Of a stretch of DNA of 64,000 nucleotides, positions 9,035-17,182 are shown piece by piece. Each line of letters opens with the position of its first letter. The first letter of the stretch is position 1. Under the pieces are notes generated by a model. That model was not told the origin of the DNA. It made no database searches and saw nothing but the letters and a program-made list of their open reading frames with translations. The position numbers were made by a program, and so were the translations under genes. This DNA comes from RFSX01 sp964591455 (GTDB lineage Bacteria > Bacteroidota > Bacteroidia > Chitinophagales > Saprospiraceae), in NCBI GenBank assembly GCA_964591455.1, contig CAZQDZ010000026.1, positions 3,192 through 67,191 of the forward strand. Direction: 5' to 3'.

Positions 9035-9778
9035 TTATTTCTGAATTAATGTGAGTTTCGCCTGCTTCACTAATTGACCTTGCTGAAGACTTACAAAATA
9101 TTGTCCTGACTGTATATGACTCGTATTGATTTTAAACTCAGATGCTTCGGCTATAGAGACTTCCTCCTCTATTACTATTCTTCCAGAAAGATCTATTAGT
9201 TGCATCTTGTAATTACCTGCAGGCAAATCAAGTATAGCTACATTAACTTCTGCACTTGCAGGATTAGGATAAACTGAAAATGAAGGCGATTGGGCTGACA
9301 AATCTACAGTGCTGGTTGCTTGCTCGATTTGGACTCTGATCTCTGAAAATCCAATACAGTCTGAATTACCTGAGTGGTTATTAAGCGCCGTCAGCAATAC
9401 ATATCTGGCCGTAACACCTCCGAAATCAAAACCTGGCACTCCTTGGTAAAATCCAGAAGGCTCTCCTATTGGCGCTTCCACGATAGCTAATTCTTCCCAG
9501 GTGATAGCATCTAAAGAAGTTGATATAGCAATCTGTCTGACACCAAATTCCACTACTTCTGGATTTGATAAATTCCAGAAATGTGAACTACCTAATCTTT
9601 TAGACTCACCAAGATCATATTGTATCCAATGGGAATCTCCTCTTAGTGGATTTGGATTGGGAGTTATCTCACAAGACAACCATCCAGATGATAAAGTTGT
9701 ATTATGTCTGTCTAAATCACATTGACTTTGGGCTACGCCAAAGACAAGGAGACAGAGAATGACCAAACTTGCTCTCAT
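9035..9778 (-). CDS. Discoidin-like T9SS-secreted protein
   Basis: 247 residues from the ATG at 9776-9778; a longer reading frame would need a TTG at 9802 and would spoil the signal peptide MRASLVILCLLVFGVAQSQ. The central part (about 40-155) resembles an F5/8 type C (discoidin) sandwich: HWIQYDLGESKRLGSSHFWN, IAISTSLDAITWEELA, ARYVLLTALNNH, GFSEIRVQ. Such domains usually bind glycans or surfaces. The C-terminal ~75 residues are a T9SS sorting domain with FSVYPNPASAEVNVAI, LIDLSGRIV and INTSHIQSGQYFVSLQ, predicting outer-membrane export and cell-surface attachment or release. It lies 11 bp upstream of the DUF1800 gene, so all three genes are likely one transcript. Confidence 0.85.
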   Translation of the reverse strand: MRASLVILCLLVFGVAQSQCDLDRHNTTLSSGWLSCEITPNPNPLRGDSHWIQYDLGESKRLGSSHFWNLSNPEVVEFGVRQIAISTSLDAITWEELAIVEAPIGEPSGFYQGVPGFDFGGVTARYVLLTALNNHSGNSDCIGFSEIRVQIEQATSTVDLSAQSPSFSVYPNPASAEVNVAILDLPAGNYKMQLIDLSGRIVIEEEVSIAEASEFKINTSHIQSGQYFVSLQQGQLVKQAKLTLIQK

Positions 9779-9997
9779 GGTAAAATGGATTTTAAGGTTC
9801 AATAAAATATATAAAGAGGGTATTATTGGGTAAAAACATACTCTAAAACAGCCAATTATAATTCACGCAGATTTGACTGGGAATTAATCTGTAAGTTAAA
9901 GCTATAAATGTTAAAATATACTAGGGTTTTCTCTGAAAGAGAAACTATTAATGGTCTTAAGACAAATTATTGAAGACTTTAGCTAAGAAGTTCGCCG

Positions 9998-11635
9998 CTA
10001 AGAAAGGTACTTTCCTACTATCGGCAATCTTCTTCCCATGCCAAATGCTTTAGAAGAGATGCGTAATACAGGCGCTGTTTGATGTCTTTTAAATTCATTT
10101 CGATTCACCATTTTCAAAATTCTGGTGACCAAGGCTTCCTCAAATCCCAAATCTATAATTTCCTGTGGCCCCTTGCGCTCCTCTATATAATGATAAAGAA
10201 TCTGATCTAGGATATCATAATCAGGCAGACTATCTGAATCCTTTTGGTCAGGTCTTAACTCTGCAGATGGGGGTTTAGTGATTGTATTCATAGGTATTAT
10301 GACTCCATCTTTATTTATATACTCAGCCAATTTGTATACATCTCGCTTATAGACATCACCGAGCACAGATATTCCTCCTGCCAAATCGCCGTATAAGGTT
10401 CCATACCCCACTGCCATCTCACTCTTATTACTTGTATTCAATAAAATATTGCCAAACTTATTAGAGAAAGACATGAGAATGGTTCCTCTTACTCTGGCTT
10501 GTATATTCTCTTCGGTGACATTAAAAGGTAAGCCTTCAAAGTGAGTTCCCACTTTACTCATGAAAGCTTCATAGACATCCTTTATCTCTATAATATCATG
10601 TTGGATACCTAAATTTTCTGCCAGTGCCTGCGCATCCGCTATGGAATGAGATGAAGAAAACTGAGATGGCAATAACAATCCTCTCACATTTTCCTTTCCT
10701 AAGGCCCGTTGTGCCAGAGCCGCAGTAACTGCAGAATCTATACCTCCGGAAAGTCCTAATATTGCTTTACTGAATCCAAGCTTACCGAAATAATCTTTTA
10801 TCCCAAGAACTATGGCATCATGAATTTCTGATATGTCATCTTTCGCTTGTTCAGATACCTTGGTTCCCGCTTTCACTTCATCTAAATCAAAAATCTCCAT
10901 GCTCTCTACGAAATATGGCATCTCTCTAAATACCTTTCCATTGGCTGACATTACTACAGACCCTCCATCGAAAATAAGCTCCGTCTGCGCTCCTACATTA
11001 TTACTATAAAACATAGGTACTTTATACCGTTCTACATTTGCTCTTACGATATCTAATCTTTCTTCAGCATGATTAAATGTAAATGGGGATGCAGATACAT
11101 TTATGATGAAATCAGGAGACTCTTTTATAAGAATATCTAAGGGACATATCTTATATAATGGATTCTCATTACCGATATTCCATATATCCTCACATACTGA
11201 CAGTGCTATCTTCTGCCCTTTATACTCCAGACATTGGAATTTGTGTCCTGGTTCAAAATATCTATACTCATCGAAAACATCATAGGTAGGAAGTAGCGCT
11301 TTGTGCTGAACGTGCACCGTCTCTCCGTCTGCAATAAAGTAAACTGAATTATATAAATCCTTGCCCTCAGGAACTGGATTTGTATGGGGCGACCCTATGA
11401 CTATTGCAATACCCTGAGAAAATGACTCAATCTCTCCTATAGCTGCCTCAGCCTTAGATATAAAGTCACTAAATTCTAAAAAATCTCTTGGTGGATAACC
11501 ACAGGTAGCCAGTTCGCCGAATATGATGATGTCTGCATTTTGCGACTTAGCTGTCTCTGTGAAAGCTCTAATCTTCGCAAGATTACCTGCAAAATCTCCT
11601 ATCAAATAATTAAGCTGAGCTAAGGCAATTTTCAT
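9998..11635 (-). CDS. nadE: NAD+ synthase, glutamine-hydrolysing
   Basis: Makes NAD from deamido-NAD using ATP and ammonia from glutamine, the last step of NAD biosynthesis; cytoplasmic. 545 residues in two domains. The N-terminal CN-hydrolase amidase has Glu41 (GELATCGYPP), Lys in HKALLPTYDVF and Cys in LSVCEDIW. The C-terminal synthetase starts around residue 290 with the ATP pyrophosphatase loop LGLSGGIDSAVTAAL and continues with LLPSQFSSSHS, LLNTSNKSEMAVGYGTLYGDLAGG and KPPSAELRPDQKDSDSLPDYD. All key residues are present. A length of about 545 is normal for bacterial two-domain NadE. The gene stands 50 bp downstream of the helicase gene. Confidence 0.97.
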   Translation of the reverse strand: MKIALAQLNYLIGDFAGNLAKIRAFTETAKSQNADIIIFGELATCGYPPRDFLEFSDFISKAEAAIGEIESFSQGIAIVIGSPHTNPVPEGKDLYNSVYFIADGETVHVQHKALLPTYDVFDEYRYFEPGHKFQCLEYKGQKIALSVCEDIWNIGNENPLYKICPLDILIKESPDFIINVSASPFTFNHAEERLDIVRANVERYKVPMFYSNNVGAQTELIFDGGSVVMSANGKVFREMPYFVESMEIFDLDEVKAGTKVSEQAKDDISEIHDAIVLGIKDYFGKLGFSKAILGLSGGIDSAVTAALAQRALGKENVRGLLLPSQFSSSHSIADAQALAENLGIQHDIIEIKDVYEAFMSKVGTHFEGLPFNVTEENIQARVRGTILMSFSNKFGNILLNTSNKSEMAVGYGTLYGDLAGGISVLGDVYKRDVYKLAEYINKDGVIIPMNTITKPPSAELRPDQKDSDSLPDYDILDQILYHYIEERKGPQEIIDLGFEEALVTRILKMVNRNEFKRHQTAPVLRISSKAFGMGRRLPIVGKYLS

Positions 11636-11685
11636 AATACTGATGATTAATTTATCCGTACAAATATACTTGGAATTGGATAAGG

Positions 11686-13590
11686 TCAGGACATATCCAT
11701 ATATTCCCAGCCAGAACTATAATGACCTACTTGCTCCACATGTTCAGCCAATTCATTAAAAAGTTTATTCTGTGAGAGGGTACTGAAATCACCAATGATA
11801 ATTAGCTTCTGCCGAGCTCGTGTTAGTGCTACATTAAGCCGGCGCTCATCATCAAGAAAACCTATTTCTCCACTAGGATTAGACCTAACCAAGGATATAT
11901 AAATAATATCATTCTCTTGTCCCTGAAATCCATCTATGCTATTTACTCTGATAGACATTTCACGATAGATTTCCTCTTTCTCAATCTTAGCAGAAATGTA
12001 TTTGACTTGCTCCGAATATGGACTGATAATCCCTATCGAGAGGTGCTTATACTTTTCCTTATGCTGCAGATAGTGCTCTCTAAGGATAAAATACTCACCT
12101 TCATTATATCTGCTCAGTGTTTTTAAATTCTGAGTTTCTTCAAATCCACAGCCACTAGTATCTATAACCTCCAGAGGTCGCTCGTCTATCGACCTATTCG
12201 CTACTTCATCTGCTGAGATTAATTGCATTTCATAAAATTGGTGATTAGAGAATGATAGAATGGCATCATGCATACGATACTGTGTCCTAAGCAAGTAGGT
12301 ATGGGACAATTTACTTGCAAGTCTGGATAGTAAGGTTATTCCTAGACCTAACTCTATAGCACTTTTGGACTTCACTGTTGGCGCCAATTGCAAGTGGTCT
12401 CCGGCAAGTATTATACGATCTGTTTTAAGCATTGCATTCCAGCATTCTGGTTCTAGCGCTTGAGATGCTTCATCTATGATGCCAGTTCTAAAATGCAGAT
12501 GTGCTATACTTTTATGACTGACACCAATTAATGTAGAACAAATGGCTTGTGATTCGGCGATGATAGTATCAAGTAGTTTTTGTTCTAAATCTTTAGCCCA
12601 GTGTCTCAGATCTTTCGCTTCACGATACATGGCATTTCTCTGAGTCCGCTCTTTAGGCCCATAAGAGCGCTTGTGTTTGCCAGCCATTTTTATCGCCTTA
12701 TTAGCTTCTATCTTCACCTTCTTGATATGCTGCCAATCTGCGTGGTGCCGTGCTTTCTCTGCCAATGTGAGGTGGCTAAGCCCATCTGAAATTCTGGTAA
12801 CATTTCCTACTCTCAATGTGGTTATCCCTACAGCATCTAATTTGCTTGCAAGGAGATCCACTGCATTATTACTCGGGGCACAGATTAGTATTTTCTTTTC
12901 TTTCTTTAGTAATGCTTTGGCAATTTGCACAAGCGTGGTGGTCTTGCCAGTCCCAGGTGGTCCGTGAATTACAGAAATGCTGTCAGAACTGATGGCCCCT
13001 TGTAAGGCTTCATTCTGTGAATTATTGAGCTGAGGAATATTAAAATACGTTTCACTAGCATCAGCTATACGCTGTGAATCATTGGTTTCTTGTGATATAA
13101 TCGTTTTATAGTTGGCCATGGCAGGCGTACTTGATTTCCTGACGAGTTTTACCGCTTCTTCCATGACTTTGAAGGGTCTGTCGTCGTATATCAATTCTAA
13201 GCCTAGATGACCTTTAAAGTTGTCCAAATCAGATTTTGAATGTACCTGCTCTCCGAGTATGAGAGACATCTTGTTCCTTCTTACCCCTGAGACTATCGCT
13301 CGTACTGAGTCTATCTCTGCAGAACCTTCAAGTCTAAACAGACGACACCCTACACCAGACTTGAACTTATGGGGCATATCAATGTACTTGGTCCGCTCTA
13401 CAGTAAGTTCTATTTGTTCCGCCACTGTATAGACAGACTTTTCTATAGTTACCGGAAACCATACAATGCCTGACTCTAGTCTTTCTGCTATGGACTTACC
13501 TTGACTTAATTTTCTATAATAGAGCTCTTCTGCCTTCCTTTCTTCATCTATACCATCCAGTAATCGCTGATATCTATCTTCTTTCGACAT
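11686..13590 (-). CDS. IGHMBP2/SMUBP-2-like superfamily 1 helicase
   Basis: A 634-residue Upf1-like SF1B ATPase. Motifs in order: an N-terminal beta-rich domain (about 40-140); motif I GPPGTGKTTTL (about 210); Ia CAPSNNAVDLL; motif II IIDEASQALEPE; motif III LAGDHLQLAPTV; motif IV LLRTQYRMHDAILSFSN; motif V SIDGFQGQENDIIYISLVRSN; motif VI RRLNVALTRARQKLIIIGD. Such enzymes unwind DNA or RNA 5' to 3'; the bacterial substrates are poorly known. No partner nuclease or defence gene lies next to it, so housekeeping nucleic-acid metabolism is more likely than a defence role. Start: ATG at 13588-13590. Confidence 0.92.
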   Translation of the reverse strand: MSKEDRYQRLLDGIDEERKAEELYYRKLSQGKSIAERLESGIVWFPVTIEKSVYTVAEQIELTVERTKYIDMPHKFKSGVGCRLFRLEGSAEIDSVRAIVSGVRRNKMSLILGEQVHSKSDLDNFKGHLGLELIYDDRPFKVMEEAVKLVRKSSTPAMANYKTIISQETNDSQRIADASETYFNIPQLNNSQNEALQGAISSDSISVIHGPPGTGKTTTLVQIAKALLKKEKKILICAPSNNAVDLLASKLDAVGITTLRVGNVTRISDGLSHLTLAEKARHHADWQHIKKVKIEANKAIKMAGKHKRSYGPKERTQRNAMYREAKDLRHWAKDLEQKLLDTIIAESQAICSTLIGVSHKSIAHLHFRTGIIDEASQALEPECWNAMLKTDRIILAGDHLQLAPTVKSKSAIELGLGITLLSRLASKLSHTYLLRTQYRMHDAILSFSNHQFYEMQLISADEVANRSIDERPLEVIDTSGCGFEETQNLKTLSRYNEGEYFILREHYLQHKEKYKHLSIGIISPYSEQVKYISAKIEKEEIYREMSIRVNSIDGFQGQENDIIYISLVRSNPSGEIGFLDDERRLNVALTRARQKLIIIGDFSTLSQNKLFNELAEHVEQVGHYSSGWEYMDMS

Positions 13591-14009
13591 ATGGCAAAGG
13601 TATCTCTATGTCTGAAAAGTCAGTAAAGAGAATGTGGAGGAAAATGTAAAATAAGTGGAGGGGTTATCAGCTGAAATAAAAACGGAGGGCAAGAACATTT
13701 CCTTGGTGACAACAAAATGCCTAAACCCTCCTCTGCCGATTTCATCTTATGCGGACGAAAAGTAAAAATCTGAGAATACTACTCCAATTTCTACCTTCCT
13801 ACAGTGCTTTAAATTTCTTATAGAAGAAGTCAATCTTTTGTTCTTCTGACTATTTATTTCTCGAGATTTAAAAAGGTCTCTAGATTTACATTTGGACTGC
13901 AAACTACAAGTTTCAAACGATAATAAAAATTTGAATCAATGAAAAGATTTCTAAATCTTACAATAATCTTGAATTGACAATAATTGGACAATTGGTTTCC
14001 CAATTACCA
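13591..14009. other. Intergenic region between microprotein terminator and helicase start
   Basis: No convincing gene. It holds a small hairpin AATTGG-tttc-CCAATT (13990-14005) and a 12-codon frame starting ATG at 13939 (signal-peptide-like, stop at 13975-13977) that is too short to call. The promoter of the helicase gene should lie near 13600-13650 but no good TAnnTTTG is visible. Confidence 0.4.
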
Positions 14010-14045
14010 TAATAAAATAGGGGTACAGCTATTACACTGAACCCC
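14010..14045 (-). terminator. Terminator-like hairpin of the microprotein unit
   Basis: Read on the minus strand: GGGGT-T-CAG / CTG-T-ACCCC (14045-14037 with 14028-14020), eight pairs and one mismatch, 8-nt loop, followed by U-rich TATTTTATT. It lies 57 bp after the stop codon of the 28-residue ORF. Confidence 0.5.
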
Positions 14046-14101
14046 CAAATTCTTAATGTAGATTTTAAGTCTGCTGTCCTTCATTAAGATAGACAATATC
14101 C

Positions 14102-14188
14102 TTATGCGTCTACGTTTCTTTTGTGATTTACGTACATTATTGCTACTAGCAGAGCAAAAAATAGAACGATTCCGAAAAATATATTCAT
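14102..14188 (-). CDS. Candidate 28-residue single-pass membrane microprotein
   Basis: A frame of 28 codons and a stop starting with ATG at 14186-14188. It encodes MNIFFGIVLFFALLVAIMYV, one clean transmembrane helix of about 19 residues, and ends in the basic tail NHKRNVDA, which places the C-terminus on the cytoplasmic side by the positive-inside rule. It has a minus-strand promoter-like pair (14239-14210), a 15-nt inferred leader, a second stem (CTTAATG/CATTAAG, 14088-14052) and a terminator-like hairpin, so it looks like a complete small transcription unit. I recognise no family; small single-helix proteins often stabilise membrane complexes. Whether it is translated is unproven. Confidence 0.5.
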   Translation of the reverse strand: MNIFFGIVLFFALLVAIMYVNHKRNVDA

Positions 14189-14209
14189 AACAATCCGATT
14201 TTGATTAAA

Positions 14210-14239
14210 CCAAGATAAAATTAAAATTATTAAAATCAA
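14210..14239 (-). promoter_or_regulatory. Promoter of the microprotein unit
   Basis: Minus strand: TTG (14239-14237), 19-bp spacer, TATCTTGG (14217-14210). This matches seven of eight positions of the Bacteroidota -7 element TAnnTTTG at the accepted spacing from a -33 TTG. The ATG follows 21 bp after the -7 element. Confidence 0.45.
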
Positions 14240-14311
14240 ATAATTAACTCTAATTATTTTGAATTTCGTACATTTCACCTATAATATTTTTGACATAATA
14301 GCCTAATGCAG

Positions 14312-15841
14312 TCATTTGTTTTGCACTATTAGGCTTTTGCCAGTCATATACTCTGATTTCGACACTCTCATCAAATCTAATATTGTGGGAGCTACATCTG
14401 CTAACTTCCCGTTACTTACACTAGATTCTATTCCACTGTCATTATCTATGACTATTATAGGTACCATGTTGGTGGTATGGGCTGTATGAGCCGTACCATC
14501 CTCATTTATCATTATATCTGAGTTGCCATGGTCAGCAATGATTACAATATTATATTTCTTAAGAAGCGCTTTGGTCACCAAAACTTCCATACAACTATCT
14601 ACAACTTCTATTGCTTTTATAGCCGCAGACATACTTCCAGTATGCCCTACCATATCTGCATTAGCATAATTGAGAATAATTAAATCAGGCGCTTCCTGAT
14701 ATATTGCGTCTACAACCTTAGTCGTCACCTCATATGCACTCATTTCTGGTTGAAGATCATAGGTGGCTACTTTGGGAGAATTTATCACAATTCTCTTTTC
14801 TCCTTCTACTACAGCTTCCCTACCTCCTGAGAAAAAGAAGGATACATGTGGATACTTCTCTGTTTCAGCGATTCGTAATTGGGTTAGACCGTTGTCTGAA
14901 ACCACATCCCCCAAGGTCTGAGGAATATTTTCTTTATTAAAGATTACATGAATACCCTCAAACGCTGCATCATATTCTGTTAAAGTCACAAAATGACACT
15001 TGATAGGAATAAGATTAGGCGCTTCTTGTCTCTGTGTCAGTACACTTGTTAGTTGGCGTGGTCTGTCTGTCCTAAAATTTGTAAAGAATACAATATCATC
15101 CTCTCTTATAATTCCTGTATCATTACTGCCTAGCTTGATAGGTTCTATAAATTCGTCGCTCAACCCATTGTCATATTGTGATTGTATAGCTTCTAGTGGG
15201 TCATCACTCAGGGTGCCCTCACCTTGGACTATTAAGTTATAAGCTTTTGCAATCCGTTCCCACCGATTGTCTCTGTCCATGGCATAATACCGTCCTATGA
15301 TGGTACTTAGACTTGCTGAGGTGCCTTTTATAGCTGTCAGTAATTTTTGCATGTATACTTTACCAGCGTTAGGGCCCGTATCTCTACCATCCATAAAGGC
15401 ATGGATTTGGACTTCGATACCTTGTCTGGTCATTAACTCGCTAAAGGCTATAAGGTGATCTATATGAGAATGCACGCCGCCATCTGAAAGTAATCCCATC
15501 AGGTGCACAGGCTTATTTTTCGTCTTTGCTTGTTGCATCATCTCTATGACAGTAGGATTCTTTTCTATCTCCTTATCTTCTATCGCTTTATTTATTTTTG
15601 CCAGTGCTTGATAGACGATTCTTCCTGCACCTATATTTAGATGTCCTACCTCTGAATTACCCATCTGTCCTTCAGGCAGACCTACTTCCTCGCCAAATGT
15701 CACTAACTCGGCGTTTGGCCAAACGGCATACAATGAGTCTATATATGAGGTGTCGGCCTGTGATATTGCACTAACTTCAGCTCTTTTGCCGTGTCCCCAC
15801 CCGTCCAATATGACGAGCATTGCTTTTCTGACTTCTTTCAA
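14312..15841 (-). CDS. gpmI: 2,3-bisphosphoglycerate-independent phosphoglycerate mutase
   Basis: Interconverts 3- and 2-phosphoglycerate in glycolysis and gluconeogenesis, using two Mn ions; cytoplasmic. 509 residues, normal length. Metal ligands and catalytic Ser: VILDGWG (Asp), GNSEVGHLNIGAGRI (phosphorylated Ser), HIDHL, DGRDTGP, GRYYAMDRDNRWER, FFTNFRTDRPRQL, LNYANADMVGHTG, IIADHGNSD and GTAHTAHTTN. Start: the codon at 15841 is TTG. It gives an N-terminus KEVRKAMLVILDGWG that lines up with family members, whereas the first in-frame ATG (15820) leaves only five residues before the essential Asp. An upstream stop prevents a longer frame. TTG is preferred, not certain. Confidence 0.95.
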   Translation of the reverse strand: MKEVRKAMLVILDGWGHGKRAEVSAISQADTSYIDSLYAVWPNAELVTFGEEVGLPEGQMGNSEVGHLNIGAGRIVYQALAKINKAIEDKEIEKNPTVIEMMQQAKTKNKPVHLMGLLSDGGVHSHIDHLIAFSELMTRQGIEVQIHAFMDGRDTGPNAGKVYMQKLLTAIKGTSASLSTIIGRYYAMDRDNRWERIAKAYNLIVQGEGTLSDDPLEAIQSQYDNGLSDEFIEPIKLGSNDTGIIREDDIVFFTNFRTDRPRQLTSVLTQRQEAPNLIPIKCHFVTLTEYDAAFEGIHVIFNKENIPQTLGDVVSDNGLTQLRIAETEKYPHVSFFFSGGREAVVEGEKRIVINSPKVATYDLQPEMSAYEVTTKVVDAIYQEAPDLIILNYANADMVGHTGSMSAAIKAIEVVDSCMEVLVTKALLKKYNIVIIADHGNSDIMINEDGTAHTAHTTNMVPIIVIDNDSGIESSVSNGKLADVAPTILDLMRVSKSEYMTGKSLIVQNK

Positions 15842-15912
15842 TTTATAAGATTTGTTTTGAGAGCATTAATTAAAGAAATTGGTTGAAAAGTGTCGCTATT
15901 ATGTGCATATTA

Positions 15913-15920
15913 CAAAAGTA
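15913..15920 (-). promoter_or_regulatory. Possible -7 element for gpmI
   Basis: TACTTTTG on the minus strand matches TAnnTTTG exactly. It lies 71 bp upstream of the TTG start. No TTG at the expected -33 distance was found, so this is tentative. Confidence 0.35.
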
Positions 15921-16024
15921 CATATATGATAGCACTATAAAATTTTAAGAGACTAAAAACAAACTTATCTCTAGCACAACTCGTTATTGCTATGCGAGAA
16001 GTTTTTTGTACAAAAAGCTAAATA

Positions 16025-16411
16025 ATGAATCAGGTTACTAAGATATTGTCTCTACTTATAATGCTGTCAATCAGTCAATTAGGTACGTCTCAGATACGCA
16101 TGGAAGCGTTCAAAGACAAGAATTTTTCCGAGATACAATCTATGTTACTATCCGATGTAACAATAAAAATTGATAGTGAAAAGAAGATTGAAGGAAATGA
16201 GCAGGCCATGACGGCTATTAAGAAAACACTTAACAACTTCGCTCCTATTAAGATGGAAATGAGGCATAAAGGAGCTTCTGCCAAGAACGAGGACAACTAT
16301 ATGATTGCCAAGTTTTTCAATGCTCAAAATGAGACATTAAGAGTGTTTATACATTTAGAGAATACATCTGGAGGCAAGAAAATTTGTGATCTGAAAATCA
16401 GGCATTCATAG
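16025..16411 (+). CDS. DUF4783 exported protein
   Basis: 128 residues with a signal peptide (MNQVTKILSLLIMLSISQLGTSQ). The rest fits the DUF4783 pattern, an NTF2-like small fold: FKDKNFSEIQSMLLSDVTIKI, AMTAIKKTLNNFAPIKMEMRHKG, NYMIAKFFNAQNETLRVFIHLE and a final KKICDLKIRHS. The family is found in Bacteroidota and is of unknown function; the NTF2-like pocket could bind a small ligand. It overlaps the converging TIGR02757 gene by 6 bp, so there is no room for a terminator between them. Confidence 0.75.
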   Translation: MNQVTKILSLLIMLSISQLGTSQIRMEAFKDKNFSEIQSMLLSDVTIKIDSEKKIEGNEQAMTAIKKTLNNFAPIKMEMRHKGASAKNEDNYMIAKFFNAQNETLRVFIHLENTSGGKKICDLKIRHS

Positions 16412-17173
16412 CTCTCCTAATACGCCTACACCAAATAAAGCAAAGTCATACTTTACGGGATCGCTAGCATCTAATTGACTGAGATTTTGTGTTAGTTCTT
16501 CTACAGCTTGCCAGTCCCTTTGTTTTCTATTAATTAGTCCGAAATGTCTTGCTACCCGTTCTACATGTACATCCAAAGGAATCATAAGCTTAGACATACT
16601 GATGGACTTCCATAATCCAAAGTCTACTCCAGATTTATCTCTTCTCACCATCCATCTTAAAAACATATTGAGTCGCTTACAAGTGGATTTTCTGATAGGA
16701 GTAGCCACATGTTTAGTGGTTCTTTTAGGTGCCTCAGGCAAATGAAAAAAAAGCTCATGAAATCCTTCTAGTGCTTTCTTCATCGTACTTCCCTGAGCAA
16801 AAATCGACTCTAAACTTTCATGTTTATTATAATACCATTGCAAGAACTCTAGGAAGTATAGCGTATCAGTATATTGAAAAGTGCGGTGCTTGAAGTTTTC
16901 GAATCTTTGCCTGTCCTTTTCCTTATGATTTACAATAAAATCATAAGGGGCATTGTCCATGAGTCCAAAGAGCTCCTTTGACTTATTTATAATAGTGATT
17001 CTCTGCCCCCAGGATAACATAGCTGTCCAGAATGCAGATATTTCTATATCTTGTTTGTGGGTATAGCTATGTGGTATGAGAATGGGGTCATTGGGTATGA
17101 AGTCTGGCACATTTACTTCTCGGACTTTGGACTCCAGAAAATCTTTGAGTTCTTCCGAGTTAGACGGTTTCAT
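16406..17173 (-). CDS. TIGR02757 family protein
   Basis: 255 residues. Motifs match the Bacteroidota-typical TIGR02757 family: DPILIPHSYTHKQDIEISAFWTAMLSWGQRITIINKSKELFGLMDNAP, HRTFQYTDTLYFLEFLQWYY, NMFLRWMVRRDKSGVDFGLWKSI and LMIPLDVHVERVARHFGL. The helical pattern and the 'LDVHV.R..R.LGL' block resemble the helix-hairpin-helix DNA glycosylase superfamily, which suggests, but does not prove, a DNA repair link. It starts 10 bp after the stop of infB on the same strand and may be read from the rimP-nusA-infB transcript. Confidence 0.8.
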   Translation of the reverse strand: MKPSNSEELKDFLESKVREVNVPDFIPNDPILIPHSYTHKQDIEISAFWTAMLSWGQRITIINKSKELFGLMDNAPYDFIVNHKEKDRQRFENFKHRTFQYTDTLYFLEFLQWYYNKHESLESIFAQGSTMKKALEGFHELFFHLPEAPKRTTKHVATPIRKSTCKRLNMFLRWMVRRDKSGVDFGLWKSISMSKLMIPLDVHVERVARHFGLINRKQRDWQAVEELTQNLSQLDASDPVKYDFALFGVGVLGEL

Positions 17174-17182
17174 ACAGGTGTA

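Noticed and set aside
11686..13590. SF1 helicase as part of a defence system
   Set aside because: Neighbours are nadE and an intergenic region; no nuclease, methylase or other defence gene is present.
13939..13977. 12-codon frame starting like a signal peptide
   Set aside because: Too short and without a terminator or family; could be a relic, but not supportable.
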